Shown here: piece after piece, positions 33,167-46,823 of the stretch | Layout of the letters: every line of letters begins with the position of its first letter | How positions within the stretch are numbered: the first letter of the stretch is position 1 | From: Desmodus rotundus | Taxonomy: Eukaryota; Chordata; Mammalia; Chiroptera; Phyllostomidae | Length of the DNA stretch: 64,000 nt | Direction: 5' to 3' | Assembly (NCBI RefSeq): GCF_022682495.2 | Contig: NW_026527287.1 | Location: 1-64,000, forward strand | Made by a program: the position numbers and the translations under genes | Notes under the pieces: generated by a model | What the model was told of the DNA's origin: nothing | Databases searched by the model: none | The model's input: only the letters and a program-made list of their open reading frames with translations

Positions 33167-35117
33167 CCCAGCAGCTCTCCCACCCCCGCAGAGGCAGAGT
33201 GCCAGGGAAGAACTAGGGACCTGGGGCCGGGAAGAGGGGCCGGCCACGGTTCCGCGCCAGGTGGAGCGGTCCCGGCGGGCGGGTGGGCGGGACCCTCGTC
33301 CACGGACCGGTCCTCCCGTGGGGAGTCTGGCCCGTGCCCCGCCTGGGAGGCTAAGAGCCTTGCTTCGCCTGCAACGCCCCCACCCTGCCACAAGGCGGCA
33401 GACTTGGACCCAGCCGCTTCAGCCCTCCAGTCTGTGCAGAACCACCCAAAAATGGAGTGTGACCGCTGCGACCTCAGTCCCCCAGAGCTCGAACCCCGAC
33501 CTCTGTGAGGGAATCGGCGGCCTCCTGTCCTTGGCGTCCGCAAAAGGCATTCACCTGCGGTGAACCAGGGCCTCGGGAGAGCAGGGCCAGGCCCCATGGT
33601 AGGAGCCCGGGGGAGGCAACGGCAGCCTCTGCGGCCAGGCCTCGGGCTCTCGCCGGGGCTCTCTCGGGGCGCGGGCACCCTCTCTCGCCTAGAGAGTGCC
33701 CACGCCGTCCCTTGACCCCAGCGAGACACCTGCTTCCCGTGACAAGAGGCCCCCTGCCTCCATGGAGCTTGGAACTCTGGGGCCGGGCTGCGGGTCACTG
33801 GGCTAAGTGGCTGGAAACGCGCAGACCCCTCCGTCCCGACCGCCCCACTGCGAAGATCCCCCTGTTCTTCCATCCGTAGGGGGGTCGCCCCTTACGGATG
33901 GAAGAGCAGGGGGGAGGCCCCCAGGAGATGGCATTTGTCAGAGCCGCAGCTGGCCGGTTTCGGGCCGAGACGCGGGACCCGGCAGGTAGAGGGCAGGCAG
34001 CCCCACCACAAGCCTCCCTCGGGGCAACGGGCCCCACCCTGGACATCTCAGGCCTGCTTCACAGAGTCCCTGGGGTCCTGTCCGTGGAACTGGAAGCTCT
34101 CCCCGCCACCCAGAGGTCCGTTCCTTTGCCCGTGGACCACACTTGCCGGCGCGTCTCCCACCCCGGCAGAGGCAGAGTGCCAAGGGAGAACTAGGGACCC
34201 GGGGCCACGATGAGGGGCGGGCCAGGGTTCCGCGCCTGGTGGGCAGGGGCCCGGGCGGTCCGGACCCACGCCCAGGGACCCCGTCTCCCGGGGGGACTCG
34301 GGCCTGAGGCCTGCCTGGGGGGCTGAGAGTCTTTCTGGGCTCAAACGGCCCCACCCTGCCCCGAGGCGGCAAACGTGCACCGAGACGCTTCGACTCTCTA
34401 AAGTCTGGGCTGGACTTGGCGAGAAGGGACTGTGTCCGCTGGGACCCGGGTCCCACAGAGCTCGAACCCCCCTCCCCGTGAAGGCATCCGCGGCCTGTGG
34501 TCCTTGGTGTCCGCAAAAGGCATTCACCTGCGGAGAACCTGGGCCCAGGTGAGCGGGACCAGGCCCCACGGCAGGAGCCTAGGGAGGCCCCTGGAGCCAC
34601 GGGGGCCAGGGCCGGGCATTTTCCCGGGTGCTCTCTCGGGTCCCGGGTGCCCTCTCTCGCCCGGGGAGTGCCCACGCCGTCCCTTGACCCCCGCAGGACG
34701 CCTGCATCCCGCCATAAGCGGCCCACCTCCTCCACGGAGCGCGGACACAGGGGGCCGGGGTGCGAGCAACTGGCCTACGTGGCGGCAAACCCGCAGACCC
34801 CTCCGTCCCGTCCCCGCCACTGCGAAGATCCCCCTGTTCTTCCATCCGTAAAGGGGTCCCCCTTTACGGATGGAAGAACAGGGGGGAGGCGCCCAGGAGA
34901 TGGCTTTTGTCCGAGCCGCGGCTGGGTGGTTTTCGGGCCAAGAGGCGGGGCCGCGCAGGCGCAGGCAGGCCCCCCCACCACAAGCATCCCTCCGGGCAAC
35001 GTGCCCCCCCCCTCGAGATATCAGGCCAGGTCCACAGGGTCCCTGGGCTGGTGTCAGAGTTAACGGAAGCCCTCCCTGCCATCCAGAGGACCGTGCGTTT
35101 TCCCGTGGACCACACTT
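33167..35117. repeat. Unit 18
   Basis: Complete, 1,951 bp. Alleles C T G G C G | C; palindromes 33858-33913 (T-G mismatch) and 34830-34885. Returns to the regular sequence. Confidence 0.95.
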
Positions 35118-37068
35118 CCCAGCAGCTCTCCCACCCCCGCAGAGGCAGAGTGCCAGGGAAGAACTAGGGACCTGGGGCCGGGAAGAGGGGCCGGCCACGG
35201 TTCCGCGCCAGGTGGAGCGGTCCCGGCGGGCGGGTGGGCGGGACCCTCGTCCACGGACCGGTCCTCCCGTGGGGAGTCTGGCCCGTGCCCCGCCTGGGAG
35301 GCTAAGAGCCTTGCTTCGCCTGCAACGCCCCCACCCTGCCACAAGGCGGCAGACTTGGACCCAGCCGCTTCAGCCCTCCAGTCTGTGCAGAACCACCCAA
35401 AAATGGAGTGTGACCGCTGCGACCTCAGTCCCCCAGAGCTCGAACCCCGACCTCTGTGAGGGAATCGGCGGCCTCCTGTCCTTGGCGTCCGCAAAAGGCA
35501 TTCACCTGCGGTGAACCAGGGCCTCGGGAGAGCAGGGCCAGGCCCCATGGTAGGAGCCCGGGGGAGGCAACGGCAGCCTCTGCGGCCAGGCCTCGGGCTC
35601 TCGCCGGGGCTCTCTCGGGGCGCGGGCACCCTCTCTCGCCTAGAGAGTGCCCACGCCGTCCCTTGACCCCAGCGAGACACCTGCTTCCCGTGACAAGAGG
35701 CCCCCTGCCTCCATGGAGCTTGGAACTCTGGGGCCGGGCTGCGGGTCACTGGGCTAAGTGGCTGGAAACGCGCAGACCCCTCCGTCCCGACCGCCCCACT
35801 GCGAAGATCCCCCTGCTCTTCCATCCGTAGGGGGGTCGTCCCTTACGGATGGAAGAGCAGGGGGGAGGCCCCCAGGAGATGGCATTTGTCAGAGCCGCAG
35901 CTGGCCGGTTTCGGGCCGAGACGCGGGACCCGGCAGGTAGAGGGCAGGCAGCCCCACCAGAAGCCTCCCTCGGGGCAACGGGCCCCACCCTGGACATCTC
36001 AGGCCTGCTTCACAGAGTCCCTGGGGTCCTGTCCGTGGAACTGGAAGCTCTCCCCGCCACCCAGAGGTCCGTTCCTTTGCCCGTGGACCACACTTGCCGG
36101 CGCGTCTCCCACCCCGGCAGAGGCAGAGTGCCAAGGGAGAACTAGGGACCCGGGGCCACGATGAGGGGCGGGCCAGGGTTCCGCGCCTGGTGGGCAGGGG
36201 CCCGGGCGGTCCGGACCCACGCCCAGGGACCCCGTCTCCCGGGGGGACTCGGGCCTGAGGCCTGCCTGGGGGGCTGAGAGTCTTTCTGGGCTCAAACGGC
36301 CCCACCCTGCCCCGAGGCGGCAAACGTGCACCGAGACGCTTCGACTCTCTAAAGTCTGGGCTGGACTTGGCGAGAAGGGACTGTGTCCGCTGGGACCCGG
36401 GTCCCACAGAGCTCGAACCCCCCTCCCCGTGAAGGCATCCGCGGCCTGTGGTCCTTGGTGTCCGCAAAAGGCATTCACCTGCGGAGAACCTGGGCCCAGG
36501 TGAGCGGGACCAGGCCCCACGGCAGGAGCCTAGGGAGGCCCCTGGAGCCACGGGGGCCAGGGCCGGGCATTTTCCCGGGTGCTCTCTCGGGTCCCGGGTG
36601 CCCTCTCTCGCCCGGGGAGTGCCCACGCCGTCCCTTGACCCCCGCAGGACGCCTGCATCCCGCCATAAGCGGCCCACCTCCTCCACGGAGCGCGGACACA
36701 GGGGGCCGGGGTGCGAGCAACTGGCCTACGTGGCGGCAAACCCGCAGACCCCTCCGTCCCGTCCCCGCCACTGCGAAGATCCCCCTGTTCTTCCATCCGT
36801 AAAGGGGTCCCCCTTTACGGATGGAAGAACAGGGGGGAGGCGCCCAGGAGATGGCTTTTGTCCGAGCCGCGGCTGGGTGGTTTTCGGGCCAAGAGGCGGG
36901 GCCGCGCAGGCGCAGGCAGGCCCCCCCACCACAAGCATCCCTCCGGGCAACGTGCCCCCCCCCTTGAGATATCAGGCCAGGTCCACAGGGTCCCTGGGCT
37001 GGTGTCAGAGTTAACGGAAGCCCTCCCTGCCATCCAGAGGACCGTGCGTTTTCCCGTGGACCACACTT
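35118..37068. repeat. Unit 19
   Basis: Complete, 1,951 bp. Alleles C C G G G G | T; palindromes 35809-35864 and 36781-36836. C-to-T at 35839 in the inner stem is shared only with unit 20. Confidence 0.95.
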
Positions 37069-39019
37069 CCCAGCAGCTCTCCCACCCCCGCAGAGGCAGA
37101 GTGCCAGGGAAGAACTAGGGACCTGGGGCCGGGAAGAGGGGCCGGCCACGGTTCCGCGCCAGGTGGAGCGGTCCCGGCGGGCGGGTGGGCGGGACCCTCG
37201 TCCACGGACCGGTCCTCCCGTGGGGAGTCTGGCCCGTGCCCCGCCTGGGAGGCTAAGAGCCTTGCTTCGCCTGCAACGCCCCCACCCTGCCACAAGGCGG
37301 CAGACTTGGACCCAGCCGCTTCAGCCCTCCAGTCTGTGCAGAACCACCCAAAAATGGAGTGTGACCGCTGCGACCTCAGTCCCCCAGAGCTCGAACCCCG
37401 ACCTCTGTGAGGGAATCGGCGGCCTCCTGTCCTTGGCGTCCGCAAAAGGCATTCACCTGCGGTGAACCAGGGCCTCGGGAGAGCAGGGCCAGGCCCCATG
37501 GTAGGAGCCCGGGGGAGGCAACGGCAGCCTCTGCGGCCAGGCCTCGGGCTCTCGCCGGGGCTCTCTCGGGGCGCGGGCACCCTCTCTCGCCTAGAGAGTG
37601 CCCACGCCGTCCCTTGACCCCAGCGAGACACCTGCTTCCCGTGACAAGAGGCCCCCTGCCTCCATGGAGCTTGGAACTCTGGGGCCGGGCTGCGGGTCAC
37701 TGGGCTAAGTGGCTGGAAACGCGCAGACCCCTCCGTCCCGACCGCCCCACTGCGAAGATCCCCCTGCTCTTCCATCCGTAGGGGGGTCGTCCCTTACGGA
37801 TGGAAGAGCAGGGGGGAGGCCCCCAGGAGATGGCATTTGTCAGAGCCGCAGCTGGCCGGTTTCGGGCCGAGACGCGGGACCCGGCAGGTAGAGGGCAGGC
37901 AGCCCCACCAGAAGCCTCCCTCGGGGCAACGGGCCCCACCCTGGACATCTCAGGCCTGCTTCACAGAGTCCCTGGGGTCCTGTCCGTGGAACTGGAAGCT
38001 CTCCCCGCCACCCAGAGGTCCGTTCCTTTGCCCGTGGACCACACTTGCCGGCGCGTCTCCCACCCCGGCAGAGGCAGAGTGCCAAGGGAGAACTAGGGAC
38101 CCGGGGCCACGATGAGGGGCGGGCCAGGGTTCCGCGCCTGGTGGGCAGGGGCCCGGGCGGTCCGGACCCACGCCCAGGGACCCCGTCTCCCGGGGGGACT
38201 CGGGCCTGAGGCCTGCCTGGGGGGCTGAGAGTCTTTCTGGGCTCAAACGGCCCCACCCTGCCCCGAGGCGGCAAACGTGCACCGAGACGCTTCGACTCTC
38301 TAAAGTCTGGGCTGGACTTGGCGAGAAGGGACTGTGTCCGCTGGGACCCGGGTCCCACAGAGCTCGAACCCCCCTCCCCGTGAAGGCATCCGCGGCCTGT
38401 GGTCCTTGGTGTCCGCAAAAGGCATTCACCTGCGGAGAACCTGGGCCCAGGTGAGCGGGACCAGGCCCCACGGCAGGAGCCTAGGGAGGCCCCTGGAGCC
38501 ACGGGGGCCAGGGCCGGGCATTTTCCCGGGTGCTCTCTCGGGTCCCGGGTGCCCTCTCTCGCCCGGGGAGTGCCCACGCCGTCCCTTGACCCCCGCAGGA
38601 CGCCTGCATCCCGCCATAAGCGGCCCACCTCCTCCACGGAGCGCGGACACAGGGGGCCGGGGTGCGAGCAACTGGCCTACGTGGCGGCAAACCCGCAGAC
38701 CCCTCCGTCCCGTCCCCGCCACTGCGAAGATCCCCCTGTTCTTCCATCCGTAAAGGGGTCCCCCTTTACGGATGGAAGAACAGGGGGGAGGCGCCCAGGA
38801 GATGGCTTTTGTCCGAGCCGCGGCTGGGTGGTTTTCGGGCCAAGAGGCGGGGCCGCGCAGGCGCAGGCAGGCCCCCCCACCACAAGCATCCCTCCGGGCA
38901 ACGTGCCCCCCCCCTCGAGATATCAGGCCAGGTCCACAGGGTCCCTGGGCTGGTGTCAGAGTTAACGGAAGCCCTCCCTGCCATCCAGAGGACCGTGCGT
39001 TTTCCCGTGGACCACACTT
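37069..39019. repeat. Unit 20
   Basis: Complete, 1,951 bp. Alleles C C G G G G | C; palindromes 37760-37815 and 38732-38787. Carries the same private T (37790) as unit 19 but differs at 1848. Confidence 0.95.
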
Positions 39020-40970
39020 CCCAGCAGCTCTCCCACCCCCGCAGAGGCAGAGTGCCAGGGAAGAACTAGGGACCTGGGGCCGGGAAGAGGGGCCGGCCAC
39101 GGTTCCGCGCCAGGTGGAGCGGTCCCGGCGGGCGGGTGGGCGGGACCCTCGTCCACGGACCGGTCCTCCCGTGGGGAGTCTGGCCCGTGCCCCGCCTGGG
39201 AGGCTAAGAGCCTTGCTTCGCCTGCAACGCCCCCACCCTGCCACAAGGCGGCAGACTTGGACCCAGCCGCTTCAGCCCTCCAGTCTGTGCAGAACCACCC
39301 AAAAATGGAGTGTGACCGCTGCGACCTCAGTCCCCCAGAGCTCGAACCCCGACCTCTGTGAGGGAATCGGCGGCCTCCTGTCCTTGGCGTCCGCAAAAGG
39401 CATTCACCTGCGGTGAACCAGGGCCTCGGGAGAGCAGGGCCAGGCCCCATGGTAGGAGCCCGGGGGAGGCAACGGCAGCCTCTGCGGCCAGGCCTCGGGC
39501 TCTCGCCGGGGCTCTCTCGGGGCGCGGGCACCCTCTCTCGCCTAGAGAGTGCCCACGCCGTCCCTTGACCCCAGCGAGACACCTGCTTCCCGTGACAAGA
39601 GGCCCCCTGCCTCCATGGAGCTTGGAACTCTGGGGCCGGGCTGCGGGTCACTGGGCTAAGTGGCTGGAAACGCGCAGACCCCTCCGTCCCGACCGCCCCA
39701 CTGCGAAGATCCCCCTGCTCTTCCATCCGTAGGGGGGTCGCCCCTTACGGATGGAAGAACAGGCGGGAGGCCCCCAGGAGATGGCATTTGTCAGAGCCGC
39801 AGCTGGCCGGTTTCGGGCCGAGACGCGGGACCCGGCAGGTAGAGGGCAGGCAGCCCCACCAGAAGCCTCCCTCGGGGCAACGGGCCCCACCCTGGACATC
39901 TCAGGCCTGCTTCACAGAGTCCCTGGGGTCCTGTCCGTGGAACTGGAAGCTCTCCCCGCCACCCAGAGGTCCGTTCCTTTGCCCGTGGACCACACTTGCC
40001 GGCGCGTCTCCCACCCCGGCAGAGGCAGAGTGCCAAGGGAGAACTAGGGACCCGGGGCCACGATGAGGGGCGGGCCAGGGTTCCGCGCCTGGTGGGCAGG
40101 GGCCCGGGCGGTCCGGACCCACGCCCAGGGACCCCGTCTCCCGGGGGGACTCGGGCCTGAGGCCTGCCTGGGGGGCTGAGAGTCTTTCTGGGCTCAAACG
40201 GCCCCACCCTGCCCCGAGGCGGCAAACGTGCACCGAGACGCTTCGACTCTCTAAAGTCTGGGCTGGACTTGGCGAGAAGGGACTGTGTCCGCTGGGACCC
40301 GGGTCCCACAGAGCTCGAACCCCCCTCCCCGTGAAGGCATCCGCGGCCTGTGGTCCTTGGTGTCCGCAAAAGGCATTCACCTGCGGAGAACCTGGGCCCA
40401 GGTGAGCGGGACCAGGCCCCACGGCAGGAGCCTAGGGAGGCCCCTGGAGCCACGGGGGCCAGGGCCGGGCATTTTCCCGGGTGCTCTCTCGGGTCCCGGG
40501 TGCCCTCTCTCGCCCGGGGAGTGCCCACGCCGTCCCTTGACCCCCGCAGGACGCCTGCATCCCGCCATAAGCGGCCCACCTCCTCCACGGAGCGCGGACA
40601 CAGGGGGCCGGGGTGCGAGCAACTGGCCTACGTGGCGGCAAACCCGCAGACCCCTCCGTCCCGTCCCCGCCACTGCGAAGATCCCCCTGTTCTTCCATCC
40701 GTAAAGGGGTCCCCCTTTACGGATGGAAGAACAGGGGGGAGGCGCCCAGGAGATGGCTTTTGTCCGAGCCGCGGCTGGGTGGTTTTCGGGCCAAGAGGCG
40801 GGGCCGCGCAGGCGCAGGCAGGCCCCCCCACCACAAGCATCCCTCCGGGCAACGTGCCCCCCCCCTTGAGATATCAGGCCAGGTCCACAGGGTCCCTGGG
40901 CTGGTGTCAGAGTTAACGGAAGCCCTCCCTGCCATCCAGAGGACCGTGCGTTTTCCCGTGGACCACACTT
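39020..40970. repeat. Unit 21
   Basis: Complete, 1,951 bp. Alleles C C A C G G | T; palindromes 39711-39766 (two mismatches) and 40683-40738. Start of the right-hand array domain. Confidence 0.95.
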
Positions 40971-42921
40971 CCCAGCAGCTCTCCCACCCCCGCAGAGGCA
41001 GAGTGCCAGGGAAGAACTAGGGACCTGGGGCCGGGAAGAGGGGCCGGCCACGGTTCCGCGCCAGGTGGAGCGGTCCCGGCGGGCGGGTGGGCGGGACCCT
41101 CGTCCACGGACCGGTCCTCCCGTGGGGAGTCTGGCCCGTGCCCCGCCTGGGAGGCTAAGAGCCTTGCTTCGCCTGCAACGCCCCCACCCTGCCACAAGGC
41201 GGCAGACTTGGACCCAGCCGCTTCAGCCCTCCAGTCTGTGCAGAACCACCCAAAAATGGAGTGTGACCGCTGCGACCTCAGTCCCCCAGAGCTCGAACCC
41301 CGACCTCTGTGAGGGAATCGGCGGCCTCCTGTCCTTGGCGTCCGCAAAAGGCATTCACCTGCGGTGAACCAGGGCCTCGGGAGAGCAGGGCCAGGCCCCA
41401 TGGTAGGAGCCCGGGGGAGGCAACGGCAGCCTCTGCGGCCAGGCCTCGGGCTCTCGCCGGGGCTCTCTCGGGGCGCGGGCACCCTCTCTCGCCTAGAGAG
41501 TGCCCACGCCGTCCCTTGACCCCAGCGAGACACCTGCTTCCCGTGACAAGAGGCCCCCTGCCTCCATGGAGCTTGGAACTCTGGGGCCGGGCTGCGGGTC
41601 ACTGGGCTAAGTGGCTGGAAACGCGCAGACCCCTCCGTCCCGACCGCCCCACTGCGAAGATCCCCCTGTTCTTCCATCCGTAGGGGGGTCGCCCGTTACG
41701 GATGGAAGAGCAGGGGGGAGGCCCCCAGGAGATGGCATTTGTCAGAGCCGCAGCTGGCCGGTTTCGGGCCGAGACGCGGGACCCGGCAGGTAGAGGGCAG
41801 GCAGCCCCACCAGAAGCCTCCCTCGGGGCAACGGGCCCCACCCTGGACATCTCAGGCCTGCTTCACAGAGTCCCTGGGGTCCTGTCCGTGGAACTGGAAG
41901 CTCTCCCCGCCACCCAGAGGTCCGTTCCTTTGCCCGTGGACCACACTTGCCGGCGCGTCTCCCACCCCGGCAGAGGCAGAGTGCCAAGGGAGAACTAGGG
42001 ACCCGGGGCCACGATGAGGGGCGGTCCAGGGTTCCGCGCCTGGTGGGCAGGGGCCCGGGCGGTCCGGACCCACGCCCAGGGACCCCGTCTCCCGGGGGGA
42101 CTCGGGCCTGAGGCCTGCCTGGGGGGCTGAGAGTCTTTCTGGGCTCAAACGGCCCCACCCTGCCCCGAGGCGGCAAACGTGCACCGAGACGCTTCGACTC
42201 TCTAAAGTCTGGGCTGGACTTGGCGAGAAGGGACTGTGTCCGCTGGGACCCGGGTCCCACAGAGCTCGAACCCCCCTCCCCGTGAAGGCATCCGCGGCCT
42301 GTGGTCCTTGGTGTCCGCAAAAGGCATTCACCTGCGGAGAACCTGGGCCCAGGTGAGCGGGACCAGGCCCCACGGCAGGAGCCTAGGGAGGCCCCTGGAG
42401 CCACGGGGGCCAGGGCCGGGCATTTTCCCGGGTGCTCTCTCGGGTCCCGGGTGCCCTCTCTCGCCCGGGGAGTGCCCACGCCGTCCCTTGACCCCCGCAG
42501 GACGCCTGCATCCCGCCATAAGCGGCCCACCTCCTCCACGGAGCGCGGACACAGGGGGCCGGGGTGCGAGCAACTGGCCTACGTGGCGGCAAACCCGCAG
42601 ACCCCTCCGTCCCGTCCCCGCCACTGCGAAGATCCCCCTGTTCTTCCATCCGTAAAGGGGTCCCCCTTTACGGATGGAAGAACAGGGGGGAGGCGCCCAG
42701 GAGATGGCTTTTGTCCGAGCCGCGGCTGGGTGGTTTTCGGGCCAAGAGGCGGGGCCGCGCAGGCGCAGGCAGGCCCCCCCACCACAAGCATCCCTCCGGG
42801 CAACGTGCCCCCCCCCTCGAGATATCAGGCCAGGTCCACAGGGTCCCTGGGCTGGTGTCAGAGTTAACGGAAGCCCTCCCTGCCATCCAGAGGACCGTGC
42901 GTTTTCCCGTGGACCACACTT
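40971..42921. repeat. Unit 22
   Basis: Complete, 1,951 bp. Alleles C T G G G G | C; palindromes 41662-41717 (T-G mismatch) and 42634-42689. Private changes are C-to-G at 41695 and G-to-T at 42025. Confidence 0.95.
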
Positions 42922-44872
42922 CCCAGCAGCTCTCCCACCCCCGCAGAGGCAGAGTGCCAGGGAAGAACTAGGGACCTGGGGCCGGGAAGAGGGGCCGGCC
43001 ACGGTTCCGCGCCAGGTGGAGCGGTCCCGGCGGGCGGGTGGGCGGGACCCTCGTCCACGGACCGGTCCTCCCGTGGGGAGTCTGGCCCGTGCCCCGCCTG
43101 GGAGGCTAAGAGCCTTGCTTCGCCTGCAACGCCCCCACCCTGCCACAAGGCGGCAGACTTGGACCCAGCCGCTTCAGCCCTCCAGTCTGTGCAGAACCAC
43201 CCAAAAATGGAGTGTGACCGCTGCGACCTCAGTCCCCCAGAGCTCGAACCCCGACCTCTGTGAGGGAATCGGCGGCCTCCTGTCCTTGGCGTCCGCAAAA
43301 GGCATTCACCTGCGGTGAACCAGGGCCTCGGGAGAGCAGGGCCAGGACCCATGGTAGGAGCCCGGGGGAGGCAACGGCAGCCTCTGCGGCCAGGCCTCGG
43401 GCTCTCGCCGGGGCTCTCTCGGGGCGCGGGCACCCTCTCTCGCCTAGAGAGTGCCCACGCCGTCCCTTGACCCCAGCGAGACACCTGCTTCCCGTGACAA
43501 GAGGCCCCCTGCCTCCATGGAGCTTGGAACTCTGGGGCCGGGCTGCGGGTCACTGGGCTAAGTGGCTGGAAACGCGCAGACCCCTCCGTCCCGACCGCCC
43601 CACTGCGAAGATCCCCCTGCTCTTCCATCCGTAGGGGGGTCGCCCCTTACGGATGGAAGAACAGGCGGGAGGCCCCCAGGAGATGGCATTTGTCAGAGCC
43701 GCAGCTGGCCGGTTTCGGGCCGAGACGCGGGACCCGGCAGGTAGAGGGCAGGCAGCCCCACCAGAAGCCTCCCTCGGGGCAACGGGCCCCACCCTGGACA
43801 TCTCAGGCCTGCTTCACAGAGTCCCTGGGGTCCTGTCCGTGGAACTGGAAGCTCTCCCCGCCACCCAGAGGTCCGTTCCTTTGCCCGTGGACCACACTTG
43901 CCGGCGCGTCTCCCACCCCGGCAGAGGCAGAGTGCCAAGGGAGAACTAGGGACCCGGGGCCACGATGAGGGGCGGGCCAGGGTTCCGCGCCTGGTGGGCA
44001 GGGGCCCGGGCGGTCCGGACCCACGCCCAGGGACCCCGTCTCCCGGGGGGACTCGGGCCTGAGGCCTGCCTGGGGGGCTGAGAGTCTTTCTGGGCTCAAA
44101 CGGCCCCACCCTGCCCCGAGGCGGCAAACGTGCACCGAGACGCTTCGACTCTCTAAAGTCTGGGCTGGACTTGGCGAGAAGGGACTGTGTCCGCTGGGAC
44201 CCGGGTCCCACAGAGCTCGAACCCCCCTCCCCGTGAAGGCATCCGCGGCCTGTGGTCCTTGGTGTCCGCAAAAGGCATTCACCTGCGGAGAACCTGGGCC
44301 CAGGTGAGCGGGACCAGGCCCCACGGCAGGAGCCTAGGGAGGCCCCTGGAGCCACGGGGGCCAGGGCCGGGCATTTTCCCGGGTGCTCTCTCGGGTCCCG
44401 GGTGCCCTCTCTCGCCCGGGGAGTGCCCACGCCGTCCCTTGACCCCCGCAGGACGCCTGCATCCCGCCATAAGCGGCCCACCTCCTCCACGGAGCGCGGA
44501 CACAGGGGGCCGGGGTGCGAGCAACTGGCCTACGTGGCGGCAAACCCGCAGACCCCTCCGTCCCGTCCCCGCCACTGCGAAGATCCCCCTGTTCTTCCAT
44601 CCGTAAAGGGGTCCCCCTTTACGGATGGAAGAACAGGGGGGAGGCGCCCAGGAGATGGCTTTTGTCCGAGCCGCGGCTGGGTGGTTTTCGGGCCAAGAGG
44701 CGGGGCCGCGCAGGCGCAGGCAGGCCCCCCCACCACAAGCATCCCTCCGGGCAACGTGCCCCCCCCCTTGAGATATCAGGCCAGGTCCACAGGGTCCCTG
44801 GGCTGGTGTCAGAGTTAACGGAAGCCCTCCCTGCCATCCAGAGGACCGTGCGTTTTCCCGTGGACCACACTT
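42922..44872. repeat. Unit 23
   Basis: Complete, 1,951 bp. Alleles A C A C G G | T; palindromes 43613-43668 (two mismatches) and 44585-44640. Same haplotype as unit 29. Confidence 0.95.
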
Positions 44873-46823
44873 CCCAGCAGCTCTCCCACCCCCGCAGAGG
44901 CAGAGTGCCAGGGAAGAACTAGGGACCTGGGGCCGGGAAGAGGGGCCGGCCACGGTTCCGCGCCAGGTGGAGCGGTCCCGGCGGGCGGGTGGGCGGGACC
45001 CTCGTCCACGGACCGGTCCTCCCGTGGGGAGTCTGGCCCGTGCCCCGCCTGGGAGGCTAAGAGCCTTGCTTCGCCTGCAACGCCCCCACCCTGCCACAAG
45101 GCGGCAGACTTGGACCCAGCCGCTTCAGCCCTCCAGTCTGTGCAGAACCACCCAAAAATGGAGTGTGACCGCTGCGACCTCAGTCCCCCAGAGCTCGAAC
45201 CCCGACCTCTGTGAGGGAATCGGCGGCCTCCTGTCCTTGGCGTCCGCAAAAGGCATTCACCTGCGGTGAACCAGGGCCTCGGGAGAGCAGGGCCAGGCCC
45301 CATGGTAGGAGCCCGGGGGAGGCAACGGCAGCCTCTGCGGCCAGGCCTCGGGCTCTCGCCGGGGCTCTCTCGGGGCGCGGGCACCCTCTCTCGCCTAGAG
45401 AGTGCCCACGCCGTCCCTTGACCCCAGCGAGACACCTGCTTCCCGTGACAAGAGGCCCCCTGCCTCCATGGAGCTTGGAACTCTGGGGCCGGGCTGCGGG
45501 TCACTGGGCTAAGTGGCTGGAAACGCGCAGACCCCTCCGTCCCGACCGCCCCACTGCGAAGATCCCCCTGTTCTTCCATCCGTAGGGGGGTCGCCCCTTA
45601 CGGATGGAAGAACAGGGGGGAGGCCCCCAGGAGATGGCATTTGTCAGAGCCGCAGCTGGCCGGTTTCGGGCCGAGACGCGGGACCCGGCAGGTAGAGGGC
45701 AGGCAGCCCCACCAGAAGCCTCCCTCGGGGCAACGGGCCCCACCCTGGACATCTCAGGCCTGCTTCACAGAGTCCCTGGGGTCCTGTCCGTGGAACTGGA
45801 AGCTCTCCCCGCCACCCAGAGGTCCGTTCCTTTGCCCGTGGACCACACTTGCCGGCGCGTCTCCCACCCCGGCAGAGGCAGAGTGCCAAGGGAGAACTAG
45901 GGACCCGGGGCCACGATGAGGGGCGGGCCAGGGTTCCGCGCCTGGTGGGCAGGGGCCCGGGCGGTCCGGACCCACGCCCAGGGACCCCGTCTCCCGGGGG
46001 GACTCGGGCCTGAGGCCTGCCTGGGGGGCTGAGAGTCTTTCTGGGCTCAAACGGCCCCACCCTGCCCCGAGGCGGCAAACGTGCACCGAGACGCTTCGAC
46101 TCTCTAAAGTCTGGGCTGGACTTGGCGAGAAGGGACTGTGTCCGCTGGGACCCGGGTCCCACAGAGCTCGAACCCCCCTCCCCGTGAAGGCATCCGCGGC
46201 CTGTGGTCCTTGGTGTCCGCAAAAGGCATTCACCTGCGGAGAACCTGGGCCCAGGTGAGCGGGACCAGGCCCCACGGCAGGAGCCTAGGGAGGCCCCTGG
46301 AGCCACGGGGGCCAGGGCCGGGCATTTTCCCGGGTGCTCTCTCGGGTCCCGGGTGCCCTCTCTCGCCCGGGGAGTGCCCACGCCGTCCCTTGACCCCCGC
46401 AGGACGCCTGCATCCCGCCATAAGCGGCCCACCTCCTCCACGGAGCGCGGACACAGGGGGCCGGGGTGCGAGCAACTGGCCTACGTGGCGGCAAACCCGC
46501 AGACCCCTCCGTCCCGTCCCCGCCACTGCGAAGATCCCCCTGTTCTTCCATCCGTAAAGGGGTCCCCCTTTACGGATGGAAGAACAGGGGGGAGGCGCCC
46601 AGGAGATGGCTTTTGTCCGAGCCGCGGCTGGGTGGTTTTCGGGCCAAGAGGCGGGGCCGCGCAGGCGCAGGCAGGCCCCCCCACCACAAGCATCCCTCCG
46701 GGCAACGTGCCCCCCCCCTCGAGATATCAGGCCAGGTCCACAGGGTCCCTGGGCTGGTGTCAGAGTTAACGGAAGCCCTCCCTGCCATCCAGAGGACCGT
46801 GCGTTTTCCCGTGGACCACACTT
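44873..46823. repeat. Unit 24
   Basis: Complete, 1,951 bp. Alleles C T A G G G | C; palindromes 45564-45619 (fully paired, T-A) and 46536-46591. Confidence 0.95.

Noticed and set aside
32547..33563. 338-codon plus-strand ORF in unit 17
   Set aside because: It arises from the indels and altered block at 33034-33090 that join two frames; it is not present in any other unit.
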